Shown: one piece after another, positions 10,336 to 20,940 of the stretch | Layout: every line of letters starts with the position of its first letter | Numbering within the stretch: position 1 is the stretch's first letter | NCBI GenBank assembly: GCA_033977485.1 | Contig: CM066984.1 | Span: forward strand, 44,337,100-44,401,099 | Length of the DNA: 64,000 bases | Direction: 5' to 3' | DNA from: Hydrangea macrophylla | Taxonomy: Eukaryota; Streptophyta; Magnoliopsida; Cornales; Hydrangeaceae | The notes under the pieces: generated by a model | What the model saw: the letters and a program-made list of their open reading frames with translations, nothing else | Database searches by the model: none | Told to the model about the DNA's origin: nothing | Made by a program: the position numbers and the translations under genes

Positions 10336-10344
10336 TATATAAGC
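10336..10344 (+). promoter_or_regulatory. TATA box of chromovirus LTR
   Basis: TATATAAGC lies about 410 bp into the LTR, right after the palindrome cluster, in the orientation of the element. Transcription would start about 30 bp downstream. Confidence 0.6.
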
Positions 10345-10649
10345 ACACCTACATGCATACACACACACATTTGACACTCTTTGTCTTCATAATCTGCACC
10401 TAAGTGAAGAAAGAGAGCTGGGAGTTATAAATCCCATGGAAATATGGAAGAAAAACAAGGAGAAGAAGAAGGTGACACCATTGAAGTTGAAGTTCAAGCT
10501 CTATCAAGCTCAAGAACATCAAGCTTAATTTCAAGCTTTGGTGAGTAAATTATGAGTAATTGTGAATAATCTAACTCAATTTAGAACATATATAGTATGT
10601 ATTAATGTTTAGTAGAAGTTTGATGTTGTTGTGTTGAAGTTTTCATGAC

Positions 10650-11340
10650 ATGCAAGACAAATCCATAAATCTGAGAAACTGAAATTTTCACCAGAACATA
10701 GTTTAGTAAAATGAATGTTTTGTGCATCTCAAAAATCCGAATTAAGCTAGGTTTTTTTGTGGTAAAAGCTAACTCATATATCTACAAATACCTCTTCTAT
10801 AGCTCAGTCTAGAAATCAATTCTTCATAGGTGAAATGCATGTAAAATGCAGTGTTATAAACCTGGGAAAACAGAAACTTCCAGCAGAATGTAGTTTAGTA
10901 AAATGAATGTTTTGAGGAGCTCAAAAATCAGAATTAAGCTAGTTGTTTTGTGGTAAAATCTAACTCATTTATCTACAAATAACTCTTCTATAGCTTAGTC
11001 TAGAAATCACTCCTTCATGGGTGAAATGCATGTACAACACAGTGTTATAAATATGAGAAACTGAAACTTTCAGCAGAACATAGTTTAGTAAAATGAATGT
11101 TTTGTGCAGCTCAAAAATGAGAATTAAGCTAGGTGTTTTTGTAGAGAAAGCTAACTCATTTATCTACAAATAACCTGTCTATGTATCAGTCTAAAAACCC
11201 CTCCTTCATAGGTGAAATTCACGTACAATGCAGTACTATAAATCTGGGACAGAATAGTCCGAGATATAAGAAATGTCTTGTAAAATAAATAGTTTGAGTA
11301 GACCAAAAATGTAATTGAAGCTAGATTTTTTTGTACATGA
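10650..11340. repeat. About 190-bp tandem repeat, 3 to 4 copies
   Basis: The marker GTTTAGTAAAATGAATGTTT recurs at 10701, 10893 and 11083, with a decayed fourth copy near 11278. Periods are about 192, 190 and 195 bp. The units are diverged by point changes, so the amplification is not recent. Confidence 0.75.
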
Positions 11341-12031
11341 AGATATTCCTATTATCTACAATGTTTTAGTTTTGAGTTTGATCCACAAAGCAATTTATCA
11401 TGCCCAAATAAATCATGTTAATTTAGTCAACACAGTGAAAATGTATCCTGTCAGATTGTGTAGCTTTTTGTATGATGTTTTGTTATGCATGGTGTTGATT
11501 GTTGATGCTAGTTTTCCGGTACCTATGTTATTATGAAAATCTTCTGCTATGGTAGTGCTATCGTGTAGATGAGTATGTTAAGGTTTTCATCTATATGTTT
11601 ATTGGTATTAAATCCATGATTATAAATCCATGAGCTACGTGAATATAGTTTAATGACCGTTGAAAAGCTCATACCCAAGCTTTAAGTATGTTGTACAACA
11701 CGATTATTGCATTGATAATGATTGGGTAAGTTCTCATCGTAAGCATATTGAGAGGTAAAACGGAATGTTGAATGTAAAGCGAAATACTGACGGTTATAAA
11801 TGGATGATATTAATGAACTAAACGACGAAACGTACGAACGCGTAGGATAATGATAAAACCTTCAATAACAGATTTTATGCGAATAAGGGACGTTGGGCGT
11901 TGTTTTCTGTCATGTGACTAATGGTCAAAGTTGATTAGAAAACTTTCGTGTCGTGTTTGGATATTTCTTGCAAAGTTGGTCTTTCGATAATTCCATGGTG
12001 TCGATCGTAGAGTTATGTTTTGTGTTCTTGA

Positions 12032-12325
12032 TCTGAGGATTGGCATGATGTGTTCGGTCAAGTGCGGATGAATTGAGGATCGTCATGACGTGTTCGATCA
12101 AGTAGTTGATTATTTTTCCGCATCCTTGGACTGAGGATCGGCATGAAGTGTTCGGTTATGTACGGGTGACCTGAGGATCGGCATGACGTGTTCGTCCAAG
12201 TGATTATTAATTTCCCGTACCCTTGGTCTGAGGATTGGCATGACGTGTTCGGTAACGTGTGGGCGACCTGAGGATCGGCATGACATGTTCGACCAAGAGA
12301 TTTTTAATATCCCACACACTTATGC
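12032..12325. repeat. About 98-bp higher-order tandem repeat (41+57)
   Basis: CTGAGGATCGGCATGACGTG or a close variant begins near 12032, 12073, 12130, 12172, 12229 and 12270. Alternating spacings of about 41 and 57 bp form three copies of a 98-bp unit. Confidence 0.75.
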
Positions 12326-12412
12326 CATTTGGGCGACAGTTTGAATGCCAGTTGGGCGATAGTTTGAATGCCATTTGGGCGACAATTTGAGTGTCAGTTG
12401 GGCGACATTTAA
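12325..12412. repeat. 23-bp tandem repeat
   Basis: Four copies of GCCATTTGGGCGACAGTTTG-like units follow each other at 23-bp intervals directly after the 98-bp repeats. Confidence 0.75.
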
Positions 12413-13132
12413 CTATTCATTGTTGAGTGTTGTTCTTTCTTGACCAGTAAATGCGTTTGGAGTTAAGTCTTCTTTCAGCCAATGTCATTGGTCAGTTCAG
12501 TTCTGGGTTAAGTTTCAAAGGGAATGATTGGGTTTAAATAAGATATGGTTTTGAGAATAAGAAAAGACGAACGAGACATAGTATCGAGAATAAGAAATGA
12601 TGAACGAGATATGGTTTCGAGAAATAAGAAGAGATTATGAATAACTTACCTTGGTGGTGGTAACCTTAAGGGGACCCTCACTTAGCTTAACTGCTAACGG
12701 CTTTTCATGCCACTGGACCTTCCACGTCCAGCCTTTGCAGGTCTAGACAGAGCTGGCTTTGATCAAGATACAGATTTTACTACTAAAGACTATGCTGGTG
12801 AAGATTACTACGAGGAAGGCTATGGTTTTGCCAGCTGAAGATCTTGGAGTTTTGCTTTTATCATAGTTCTATTATTAATATGTTTAATGATGTAATAGCT
12901 TAGTTGAACTTGTAATATCTATCTTTTGGATATCTTTTAGTCTGTAATATACTAATCATGTAAGACTTGAATGTTTAGATTCTTGCTTCTGCTAAACTTA
13001 GTCACTTTCCCATATTATATTATTGTTTTAAGTATTTTTGGACCAGCAGGTGATATTCACAACCAGTCACATGTCTGCGAACCCATAAAGGAAATTTATT
13101 TTTCCCTATTTTTGGTACTTCGGGGCGTGACA

Positions 13133-13137
13133 GAATG
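13133..13137. repeat. Target-site duplication, right copy (GAATG)
   Basis: This is an exact copy of 9531-9535. Athila gag sequence resumes immediately to the right on the minus strand. Confidence 0.88.
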
Positions 13138-13215
13138 AGATCGCACAAGGGACGTAGCGAATCGTCAATCTGTACCACCACGTTCTCACCATTTTTCGCT
13201 TTGATTGTCAGCCAT
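13138..13215 (-). pseudogene. Athila gag N-terminus
   Basis: A minus-strand ATG at 13213-13215 starts a reading that, after one frame change in an A-run, continues as GENVVVQIDDSLRPLCDLI up to the insertion. It joins in frame with the gag at 9530 once the insertion is removed. It lies about 200 bp downstream of the primer binding site, where gag should start. Confidence 0.65.
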
Positions 13216-13417
13216 AGATTTGGTGGGTATGGCTGAGAGATTAATAGAACTAGAAGAGTTTTATGAATAGAGTAGATTTCCGTAAATTCCTTCGATGGAA
13301 TTATCGGATATGAAGGGAAAGGTCCTAAGTAGTTTTTAATCTAGAGAACCTAAAAGAAAAAGGAAACAGAAATAGATAAAGGTAGATTGAGGTAATCTAA
13401 GTATTAACTCGTCGCCT

Positions 13418-13435
13418 TCCCCGGCAATGACGCCA
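13418..13435 (-). promoter_or_regulatory. Athila primer binding site (tRNA-Asp type)
   Basis: The minus strand reads TGGCGTCATTGCCGGGGA, 16 of 18 matches to the usual Athila PBS complementary to the tRNA-Asp 3' end (TGGCGCCGTTGCCGGGGA). It primes minus-strand cDNA synthesis and sits 6 bp from the inferred LTR end. Confidence 0.85.
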
Positions 13436-14091
13436 AAAACTTGGCACGAATAAAAAGTTGTGTGCACTTGTATGCTATACCCAAGTGTAGGTAGACGTGC
13501 AAGTAGTAATCTAGTAAGACCAGGTCGATCTCACAGGGAAGGTGTTAAACTAAAAACTTAGATTAAACTCTAAAGGAAAAGGAAAATTCAAGATTTAAAG
13601 CAAAGTGTAGAACATGAAGTTCTACAGGCTATAACTACTAGAGCAATTAAAATAAACTAATGATGAACTAATTAACTAAAGCAATGTTTTAAAAATGGTT
13701 TTCTTAATGAAAAGGGAATGTTGGGATTACATGAATCCACACCGATCATGCCATCTACCATTCAGTAACATTTAAGCTCTAAGGAATGTGTCTATCTACA
13801 GTATTTCATATTTTCTAAAGATAAAGAATCAATAGTCCGTTCATAGCAAGGACTACATCATCACATTTATTTCCAAAATACATGAAGGTGGTTTAAAACA
13901 ATAGTTAAGTCTCGCATTTTGAATGGTGTTAGCATTCGAAATGGCTTGCAAAAGTTATTGAAGAAAAATGCCTTAGGCTTAAAGTAGTGAAACTGTTTTG
14001 ACAAACTGATAATTTGGGGACAATTTGATAACAAATCTCAAAAGCAGAAAGTCTTGGAATACTGTAAAAGGACTACTCAAGAAGTTGAAGG

Positions 14092-14230
14092 TCCGATTGA
14101 TAGACACGCTTTCGATCGATCGACACGCTTTCGATCGATCGAATATCATCATCTCTCGAGCGATCGAGATGTCCTCGATCGCTTGACTATGTGTGTGCCT
14201 TGATCGATTGAACTACTTCGATTAATCGAG
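14092..14230. repeat. Array of seven 14-bp palindromes in Athila LTR
   Basis: Units related to YTCGATCGATTGAR start at 14092, 14111, 14130, 14155, 14174, 14199 and 14217, with spacings 19, 19, 25, 19, 25 and 18. On the minus strand it lies downstream of the TATA-like box. Confidence 0.8.
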
Positions 14231-14649
14231 TGCAGGTTTTATACTGCTGCATAGCAGAGGCTGAAGATCACTGTTTCATCGTGAACTCCCAACTTGGGGA
14301 CTACTCAGACATAGTCTGGAGTGTCATAGGTTCAATTTCGACGTTAATATTCATTAAAGTCCTGTTTGGTTGTGGTTTAAACATAAAAATGATGAAAACT
14401 AATGATTTAACACTAACTATCATGCAAAGCTATAATCGAACAAATTAAACTACGACAAACTGCAAGAATAAAGTAACTAGAACAATAAGATGTAACCTGG
14501 ACTGAAGAAATTTAATTAAACTTAAGAGAATCCAGGCCAAAACAATGACAATCCTTGAAAAACCTACAAAAAGTAAGAATAAACTCTTCTCTCTCTATGT
14601 AAACTGATAAAAACTGAAGTGGGCATCTTCTGGGACGTAAATAAAATGC

Positions 14650-14660
14650 ATATATATATA
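14650..14660 (-). promoter_or_regulatory. TATA-like box of Athila LTR
   Basis: An alternating TA run (TATATATATA) lies about 70 bp downstream of the upstream palindrome array on the minus strand and is followed by a GA-rich leader. The exact start site is not determined. Confidence 0.45.
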
Positions 14661-14729
14661 CTAAAACCTAAAGCTAGGGTTCAAAACTTCGTTTCTGCTG
14701 CGTGCGCGTAAGTTTTGATAAAAGCCATG

Positions 14730-14841
14730 CTCGATCGATCGAACATCACTCGATCGATCAAACTTCTGGAATCTTCAAGTGCTTTAACTCTCTTCAATCG
14801 ATTGAACTCTCAATCGCTTGAGGAATCTTCGATCACTCGAG
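14730..14841. repeat. Array of six 14-bp palindromes upstream of Athila TATA box
   Basis: Starts are at 14730, 14749, 14774, 14793, 14809 and 14828; spacings are 19, 25, 19, 16 and 19. The spacing series is almost identical to that of the chromovirus LTR array at 24149-24259. Confidence 0.8.
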
Positions 14842-15213
14842 ACTCGCTTTTCATGTTTGAATTGTCTTCCTTAAAAAACAAGCATCCCTTTCATCCTGCT
14901 TATTCATTTCTCCACACAGCAAGCAGTGATCTGTGCAAATTATAGCTAAAATAATACAACTTATCATAGATTAATCATCTTACGTAAAGCTGGCATTGTA
15001 ATCTAAATTGCAGATTTGCAAGGGAGTTGTAGACTAAATGAGTGTATTTCTTTATTATAGCGCGGTTGTATTTTACAAATACCCCCGCTTGTCAAAATTC
15101 TTTTGAAATAAAAATACCCGATTATTTTAAAATCCCTAATAAACCAGAAGAGAAGATAGGACCAAAAAGTTGCACTCCCTCTTGTGTCAGGGCTCCAAAC
15201 AGTCATTTGATCA

Positions 15214-17040
15214 GATCAGGATTTGAGGAAGGAAGAGCGGAGTCAACTAGGATTGAGGATATGGTATACGAAGCTAATATAGAAGCCAGGTTGGCCGCAA
15301 TGCAAGCAGTGTTGGATCAGAGTAGAGAGCAGAATCGAGAGCAGCTTCCCACTATGATGAGAATGATTGAGCAACTGACTAATCTGCTACCACCATGCCT
15401 CTAGTGAATCATGAGGAAAAAGACTTTGGAGAGACAATTCAACCAAAGGTTCAGCTAGATCATGAAACCCAAGACAAGTTGGCCAAAATTGACAAACTAA
15501 AACGCGTGATCAGAAAAAGCAAAGGGGTGGATGAGAATATATTCGACGTTGAGGTGTTGTATGATGCTCCAAAAGCCAAACTCCCAGAGAAGTTTAAGAT
15601 GTCGCATATTGAATTCTTCAATGGAACCGAAAATCTGAAGAGCCACCTGAGGCTTTATGTAGGAAGTTTGCAGCCTAATGGCATCTTCTTTGCTCTGTTA
15701 TTTCCAAGAGTTTTGAGTAGTGCAGCACTTTCATGGTACCTAATGCTAGAACCAGCCATAACTAGGGATTGGGAGGCATTGGCCAAAGCTTTCATGGCCC
15801 AGTATTCGTACAACCAGTCATTTAATGTAACTGCAAGAGATCTAGAAATCACTAGATAGGAGTATAGGGAATCCTTCACAGGTTTCCTTACTCGTTGGAG
15901 GGCTAACGTTGCTCGGATGACTAGCAGGCCTACAGAAAAGGATCAAGTCTGAATGATCATCAAAAATCTACAGCCTGAGTACTTAGAGAGGCTAGAGTAT
16001 CAGTCCATCGTGAGCTTTGAACAACTATTTGATGTGGGGACTTTAATAGAGGATGTCATCAGGGATGGAAAAATCAAGAAAGAGAACATGAACAATCGGT
16101 ACAGAAAGGCCAGTCTGCTGATATCAATACGCTATCTCCTCATCCTTTTCAGAAAGAGCGTCGAAGCATGGCTAATGTAAGAGGAAATCAAAACCAGAGG
16201 CAGATGAAAGAGAAAAGAGAATTTTTTGATTTGGAAATGTCGCTTAGAACCGCACTTGAGAGAATGCTAGAAAACGGGTATTTACATCAATTAGAACCCA
16301 AGCCAGAGCCTAATCCACTTCCACCGGGTTTCAAAACTGAATTCTATTATGACTTTTATCAAGGTCGTGGACATAGCATAGATAGATGCTAAAGGCTTCG
16401 CCATGAGATTGAAGATTTGATTAAAAAATGAGTCATCTCCTCTCCTCCCACTCAGACAAATGTTTAGAAGCATCCTCTCCCTAATCATAAGGGAAACCTG
16501 CCAAATGTCAACTTTGTAGAGGAGGGTATCAGATTTATAACCCGAAGGTCTACATCACATCGTTAGATCAACCAACAGTGGATGTTTAGCTCCCAGAAAA
16601 TACTGTAATTTGTACATTAAGGAATGTGGAAGAAGAAGAGTAGGTTGAAGAAGAACTAGCTTTTAAAGAGAAGATAGCAGATGAAAATCTCACAATTGAA
16701 TGGTGGGATCCTGATACCATCACTGATGACTTAATCTGGTATGAAGAAGAAAAGCCCATAGAAGCAGTCACCGAGGAAGTAAGCACGAAGCCGATAGAAG
16801 AATTGGTGGAGTCCGTCAAAAACCTTGAATTGAAAGACGATGATCTCATTGCAATGATGGAAGAAGAAGAAGATTGGTGGTATGATGATGAGGATGATTC
16901 CGTTAATAATACCATAATCCCCCATGATTCTGTTTGGAAAGTCACTGCTGGCACTGAAAGACAATTGGCAAGAAGAGATAGTTTCCTAATCTCATTAGGA
17001 AACTTGCACAATTCATGTGTATCAAGCCTAATCAAATTGT
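15214..17040 (+). pseudogene. Tat/Ogre-type gag, truncated
   Basis: The reading resembles gag of Tat-lineage gypsy elements. An N-terminal coiled-coil-like stretch (ARLAAMQAVLDQSREQNREQ) is followed by the capsid domain with EFFNGTENLKSHLRLYVGSL, LSWYLMLEPAITRDWEAL and ESFTGFLTRWRANVARM. A C-terminal part has LPPGFKTEFYYDFYQGRGHS..RC, the altered zinc-binding segment usual in this lineage, and an acidic tail runs to about 16920. In-frame stops lie near 15857, 15950, 16390, 16430 and 16590, and there are frame changes. The frame runs without interruption into the LTR of the next element, so protease and RT of this copy are missing. It begins where the Athila LTR ends. Confidence 0.75.
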
Positions 17041-17087
17041 ATTACCTTAGCATTACAGTTTCCATGTATGAGGGGGTCTCTTGCAAG

Positions 17088-17095
17088 TATAAAAG
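17088..17095 (+). promoter_or_regulatory. TATA box in 5' LTR of Tat element
   Basis: TATAAAAG is followed by the CT-rich, GGGGGATCAATTGA-containing leader typical of Tat LTRs. The gag ATG follows at 17429. Confidence 0.6.
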
Positions 17096-17428
17096 AGGGC
17101 TCTCGCCTCCTACATGGGGGGATCAATTGAATGATAAATTAATTTTCTACACGATACTTAACCTAGCTTTATGTAGACTGCTCAGCCGACCTCTGGTAGC
17201 TCTAGTTTATTGTTGGTTCACTAAAGGTCACCGGCTATTTTATAACATAGTGAAAGTGCTCAAACACACCAGGTGGATGTAGGTCTCTTCGTTAACATGG
17301 TCGAACTGCATACAAATTTCTATTGTCTTCTTTTTCTTATGATACATCGAATTTAGGAATTATCAGAATGTCACAGTCTGTAGGAAACTTTGACAATTTT
17401 CCAGAAACAAATATCTTGAGTAATCGCC

Positions 17429-19005
17429 ATGGCTCCTTGTAAGACTAAGAAGGCTGCCCCGCTGATCAGTCATGTGGATCCACCAGCCCCGGAGCCGACA
17501 GCCCCCATGAGCCCTGTTCTAATCACTACGGCTCTTACCCAACTTCTCGAGGGTTAGCGTCAAACCCAACAACAGATTAAAGCCCTGCTAGCCCAACAGT
17601 ATAAACCTCTGTATGCCGAGGTACAGCTCTTGAACGTTGAGTATGGTCAGGCACCAATGCAGACCCGATAGCGTTCCCGAGAAAGGCTTAAGTCTCCACA
17701 AGCTATGGTACAGCTCGAGAACGATGAGCACAGTCGGGATCTAATACAAACCTGACAACATTCCCGGGCCAACCTGGGTTACGTGGAGGATGCCAAAAAC
17801 ATCATCAACAATAGGCGTGCTACCAGGATAAAAAGGCAAGAGCGCATAACTCGAGAATTAGCCTAGGGTCACCAAAATAGGAGCCGAAGCGACCTTAGGC
17901 ACACGATAAACTAGATTCAAAGTCGAGCCTTATTCTTGAGGGCATCACACTTTGAGGAGGAAGCCTCTTCCTCCAACCCGACCTACCATACAGATACTAG
18001 TCGGGATGACCTGGAAGCCGACATCAATGACTTGGAGAAACAGATCGAGAAGCTAGGCCGAAAACCAAGTCGCGATTATACCAACATAGAGACTGAGTCG
18101 CCGTTCACCGACCGGTTTAGGGGATTTATCATTCCACGCAAATTCAAACAGCCTCATCTCGAATCTTATGACAGCTTAGGATGTCCGATCAACCAAATCA
18201 GGATCTATAAAGCTCAGATGGCACTAGCAACCAATGACAATGAACTATAATGCTAGGCCTTTTCTAGCACTCTAGAGGGCCCAACTACACTGTGGTTCCA
18301 TTCCCTTTGGCCCCGATCAGTTGATAATTTCAAAGAACTCAGTATGCTATTCATCAGCTAGTTCATGGGTATGCTTAGTCGATCGTAGCTAAACACCAAT
18401 CTACTCACTATCAAGAAGTGAAAGGAAGAATCCTTGAAGGATTATGTCGATCTGTTCAACCAGCAAAATCTTTAGATTCATGACCTAAATGAGATGGTCA
18501 CAATCACAGCCTTCTGCTCGGGGGTTCAGAACACTAAGGTCACCGCGTCATTCCACTGACAATGACCAGTAACCTTGGTTGAACTCTTAGAAAGGGTTGG
18601 AATGTACATCAACACTGAAGAGTTCTTGAAGTCCAAACGTTCAAACCTTATGAAAGACGCATCCCCGAAAGCCAAATAGAAATGTGAAGGCTCTGAGAAG
18701 GGCTTGGTAAAGAAACAGAAATAGAAATAGGATCGGAAAAGGGGTGGCCAAGATTAGACCCCGATCGCCTTCATGCCACTTTTTTTGACCCATCCAAGAA
18801 GTCATGGTTGCCACCATGCTCAGAAGCTACTCAAGAAACCAACCAAGTTGAAGAGCCTACTCGAGAAAAGAAATCAGGATGAGTATTGCAGCTACCACAA
18901 AGATCACAGACATGACACTAAGGACTGCTTTAAACTCAAAATTATTATAAAGAAACTCATTAAGCATGGTCATCTAGCCAAGTTTGTCACCAAAGACAGA
19001 CATTA
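17429..19005 (+). pseudogene. Tat element gag
   Basis: Gag starts at ATG 17429 (MAPCKTKKAAP). A glutamine/arginine-rich N-terminal region spans 17560-17930. The capsid domain begins at about 18090 (SPFTDRFRGFIIPRKFKQP, LESYDSLG) and continues through LWFHSLWPRSVDNFKEL and KEESLKDYVDLFNQQN. The zinc-binding-like CSYHKDHRHDTKDCFKLK segment lies near 18887 and GHLAKFV near 18970. At least a dozen in-frame stops, mostly TAG, and several small frame changes disable it. Domain order and motifs are diagnostic of Tat gag. Confidence 0.8.
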
Positions 19006-19224
19006 GTGACAGGATGCCCAGGCTCCCGAGCAACAACAACCCATCAGCTATATCAATGTGGTCTCCGAAGGTACATCGAGCGGAGGAGACTCACAGTCAG
19101 CATAGAAGAGGCATGGTGCCCAAACATCCCAAGTGGATGTCGTGCAAGTCCAACCAGTCAACTATCCTCTGACCGACAACCTGACCTTCTCATTCGGTGA
19201 TATCTGAGATTTGTACTAGCCCCA

Positions 19225-19830
19225 TGATGATCCACTGGTGGTAATGCTCTCTATTGCCAATTACATGGTCAAGAGGGTACTCGTGGACACAGGAAGCTCC
19301 TCTGACATACTCTTTTGCTTTAGTATTTGATCAGTTTAGAATATTAAAGGACTGGCTCCAACCAATTATCACTCCATTGGTGGGATTCAATGGATCCAGT
19401 ACACAACCGCTCCGGATGATCGAGCTAACAATTCTAATGGGGACCTACCCATAGCAGGTCTCCATGCTTATAAACTTCGTTATGGTAGAGGCCCTATCTG
19501 CTTACAATGTCATTCTTGAGAGACCAACACTTAACAAGTCAAGAGCGATCATGTCAACTTAGAGCTTGATCGTCAAGTTCCCGACCCCACAGGGATCGAG
19601 GAGCTTGAGAGGAGACCAAGCCACTTCCCAGAGCTGATATGTCAGTTCCTTGTATAAGGATGCAATTTCTGAAGCAATGAACGTTGAAGCGATGGACCTA
19701 AGGGACATTAGGGACGAAGTCAGCCCAGTTGAAGAACTCAGCCAAGTATTACTAGACCCCCAATTTCCTGACTAGTTTGTCAGTATTGGCACTCTCTTAG
19801 AACCATACCTCAGAGAAAAGCTAGTCCAAT
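19225..19830 (+). pseudogene. Tat element aspartic protease
   Basis: The segment [20 protein letters not shown] followed by TGSSSDILF carries the active-site D-T-G-S. Downstream are PLVGFNGS, TYP and a decayed AYNVILERPTLN equivalent (usual consensus AYNAILGRP), then RGDQA. The frame changes at least twice and contains stops. Sequence between 19006 and 19225 is a linker with no recognised domain. Confidence 0.75.
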
Positions 19831-19839
19831 TCCTGAGAC

Positions 19840-20940
19840 AAAATCAAGATGTCTTTATGTGGAGCCACGAAGACATGCCTAGAATTGATCCCTGGGTCAT
19901 GTCCCACTGACTCAATGTTGATCCGAGCTTCTACCTGGTTTAGAAGAAGAGGAGGGGAATGGTCCCTGAAAGACAGGAAGCAGTACGCGAGGAGGTCGGG
20001 AAGCTCCTCAAAGCAAAGTCAGTCTGTGAAGTACAGTACCCCGACTGGATGGCTAATGTTGTTTTAGTCAAGAAGAGTAACAGAAAGTGGAGGTTGACCG
20101 TGGATTTTACCGACCTAAACAAGGCCTGTCTTAAATTTTGCTATCCACTACCCATGATAGATCTTCTAGTAGATGCAATGGCAGGTCACTCATACCTCTC
20201 CTCCATGAATGCCTACTCGGGGTACATCCAAATCTGTATGCATCCCGATGATGAAGAAAAGACCTCCTTCATCACTGATCAGGGAACATGCTACCATAAA
20301 GTGATGCCCTTCAGACTCAAGAATGCGAGAGCAATCTACCATCAATTGGTCAATCATATGTTCAGGGATTTGATCAGAAAGACTATGGATGTATACATTG
20401 GTGACCTCTTGGTTAAGAGTTGGGACGAGCCCGACCATCTCGAGCACTTGGCTGGGGCATTCAGCATCCTAAGAAGTTTTCGGATGAAGTTAAATCCATC
20501 AAAGTGCACACTTTGTGTCTCGTTCGGGAAATTCTTGGGACACTTAGTCAGCAGACGGTGAATTAAGGCTAACCTAGAAAAATTTCAGGCCATTATCAAT
20601 ATGCGATCGCCCAGATCAGCTAAGGAAGTTCAAAGTCTGGCAGGACGGGTGGCAGCATTGAACATATTTATGTCCTAAGCAACTGACCAGTGTTTGTCAT
20701 TCTTCAAAATCCTGCGCAAGGCCTTTGAGTGGTCGAAAAAGTGCGAGAAGGCCTTTCAGGAACTCAAAAAGTACCTGGGCTCACCTCCTTTACTCTTAAT
20801 GCCCATTGCAAAGGAAGAATTGTTCTTGTACCTGGCCGTATCACCCTCGGTGGTTAGCTCGACACTGGTTAGAGAAAAATTTGGGATCCAATACCCAGTG
20901 TACTATACTAGTCGAGCACTTTAAGGCACAGAAAACATAT
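19840..20940 (+). pseudogene. Tat element reverse transcriptase, YVDD box altered
   Basis: The main open stretch, 19959-20561, shows VPERQEAVREEVGKLLKA, NVVLVKKSNRKWRLTVDFTD, NKAC, the palm segment with YSGYIQICMHPDDEEKTSFI, and VYIGDLLVKS. The family consensus at the last motif is Y-V-D-D; here the first Asp is Gly (YIGD), which should abolish catalysis. FLGHLVSRR ends this part with a TGA. The thumb and RT-RNase H connection continue to 20940 with one further stop (KAFEWSKKCEKAFQELK). The order relative to protease and RNase H is normal. Confidence 0.85.

Larger units (their letters stand above)
9536..13132 (+). mobile_element. Internally deleted Tekay-like chromovirus inserted in Athila gag
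   Basis: The insertion begins TGTAGCACCTGAATTTTTCC (a 5' LTR start resembling the 3' LTR start at 9927) and ends ...CGGGGCGTGACA at 13132. It is flanked by the 5-bp duplication GAATG. Only about 50 bp of the 5' LTR, the last ~290 bp of pol (chromodomain), the polypurine tract and a full 3' LTR of 3.2 kb remain, so most of the interior is deleted. Removing the insertion and one GAATG restores an open Athila gag frame across the junction. Confidence 0.85.
9927..13132 (+). repeat. Chromovirus 3' LTR (3.2 kb)
   Basis: The LTR starts TGTAACACC directly after the purine-rich AGGCGGTGGATGA and ends GGGGCGTGACA. U3 carries palindromes and a TATA box at 10336. Three kinds of tandem repeat fill much of the rest. 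No gene lies within it; the open frames at 10142, 11315 and elsewhere have no coding character. Confidence 0.85.
3160..14995 (-). mobile_element. Athila-type Ty3/gypsy retrotransposon, degenerate, interrupted
   Basis: A minus-strand element reads from right to left: 5' LTR (13442 to about 14995), tRNA-Asp-type primer binding site, gag, protease, RT, RNase H, integrase and an extra spliced ORF. The protease motif LLDLGATVNLLPYSVY, the integrase C-terminus MSPYRLVYGKACHLP and the PBS are all typical of Athila. The gag is split by a chromovirus insertion at 9536-13132. I could not find the 3' LTR; the left limit given is the end of the last recognisable ORF, and the right LTR limit is approximate. 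Confidence 0.8.
13442..14995 (-). repeat. Athila 5' LTR
   Basis: The LTR end next to the PBS reads TGGCACGAATAAAAAG on the plus strand. The far end was placed at GCTGGCA (14995), because gag of another element follows, but that limit is uncertain. The LTR holds two palindrome arrays and a TATA-like box between them. No gene is seen in it. Confidence 0.65.

Noticed and set aside
12032..12412. Possible CRISPR-like array
   Set aside because: Repeat and spacer both vary and the repeats are tandem within a plant LTR. The sequence is eukaryotic.
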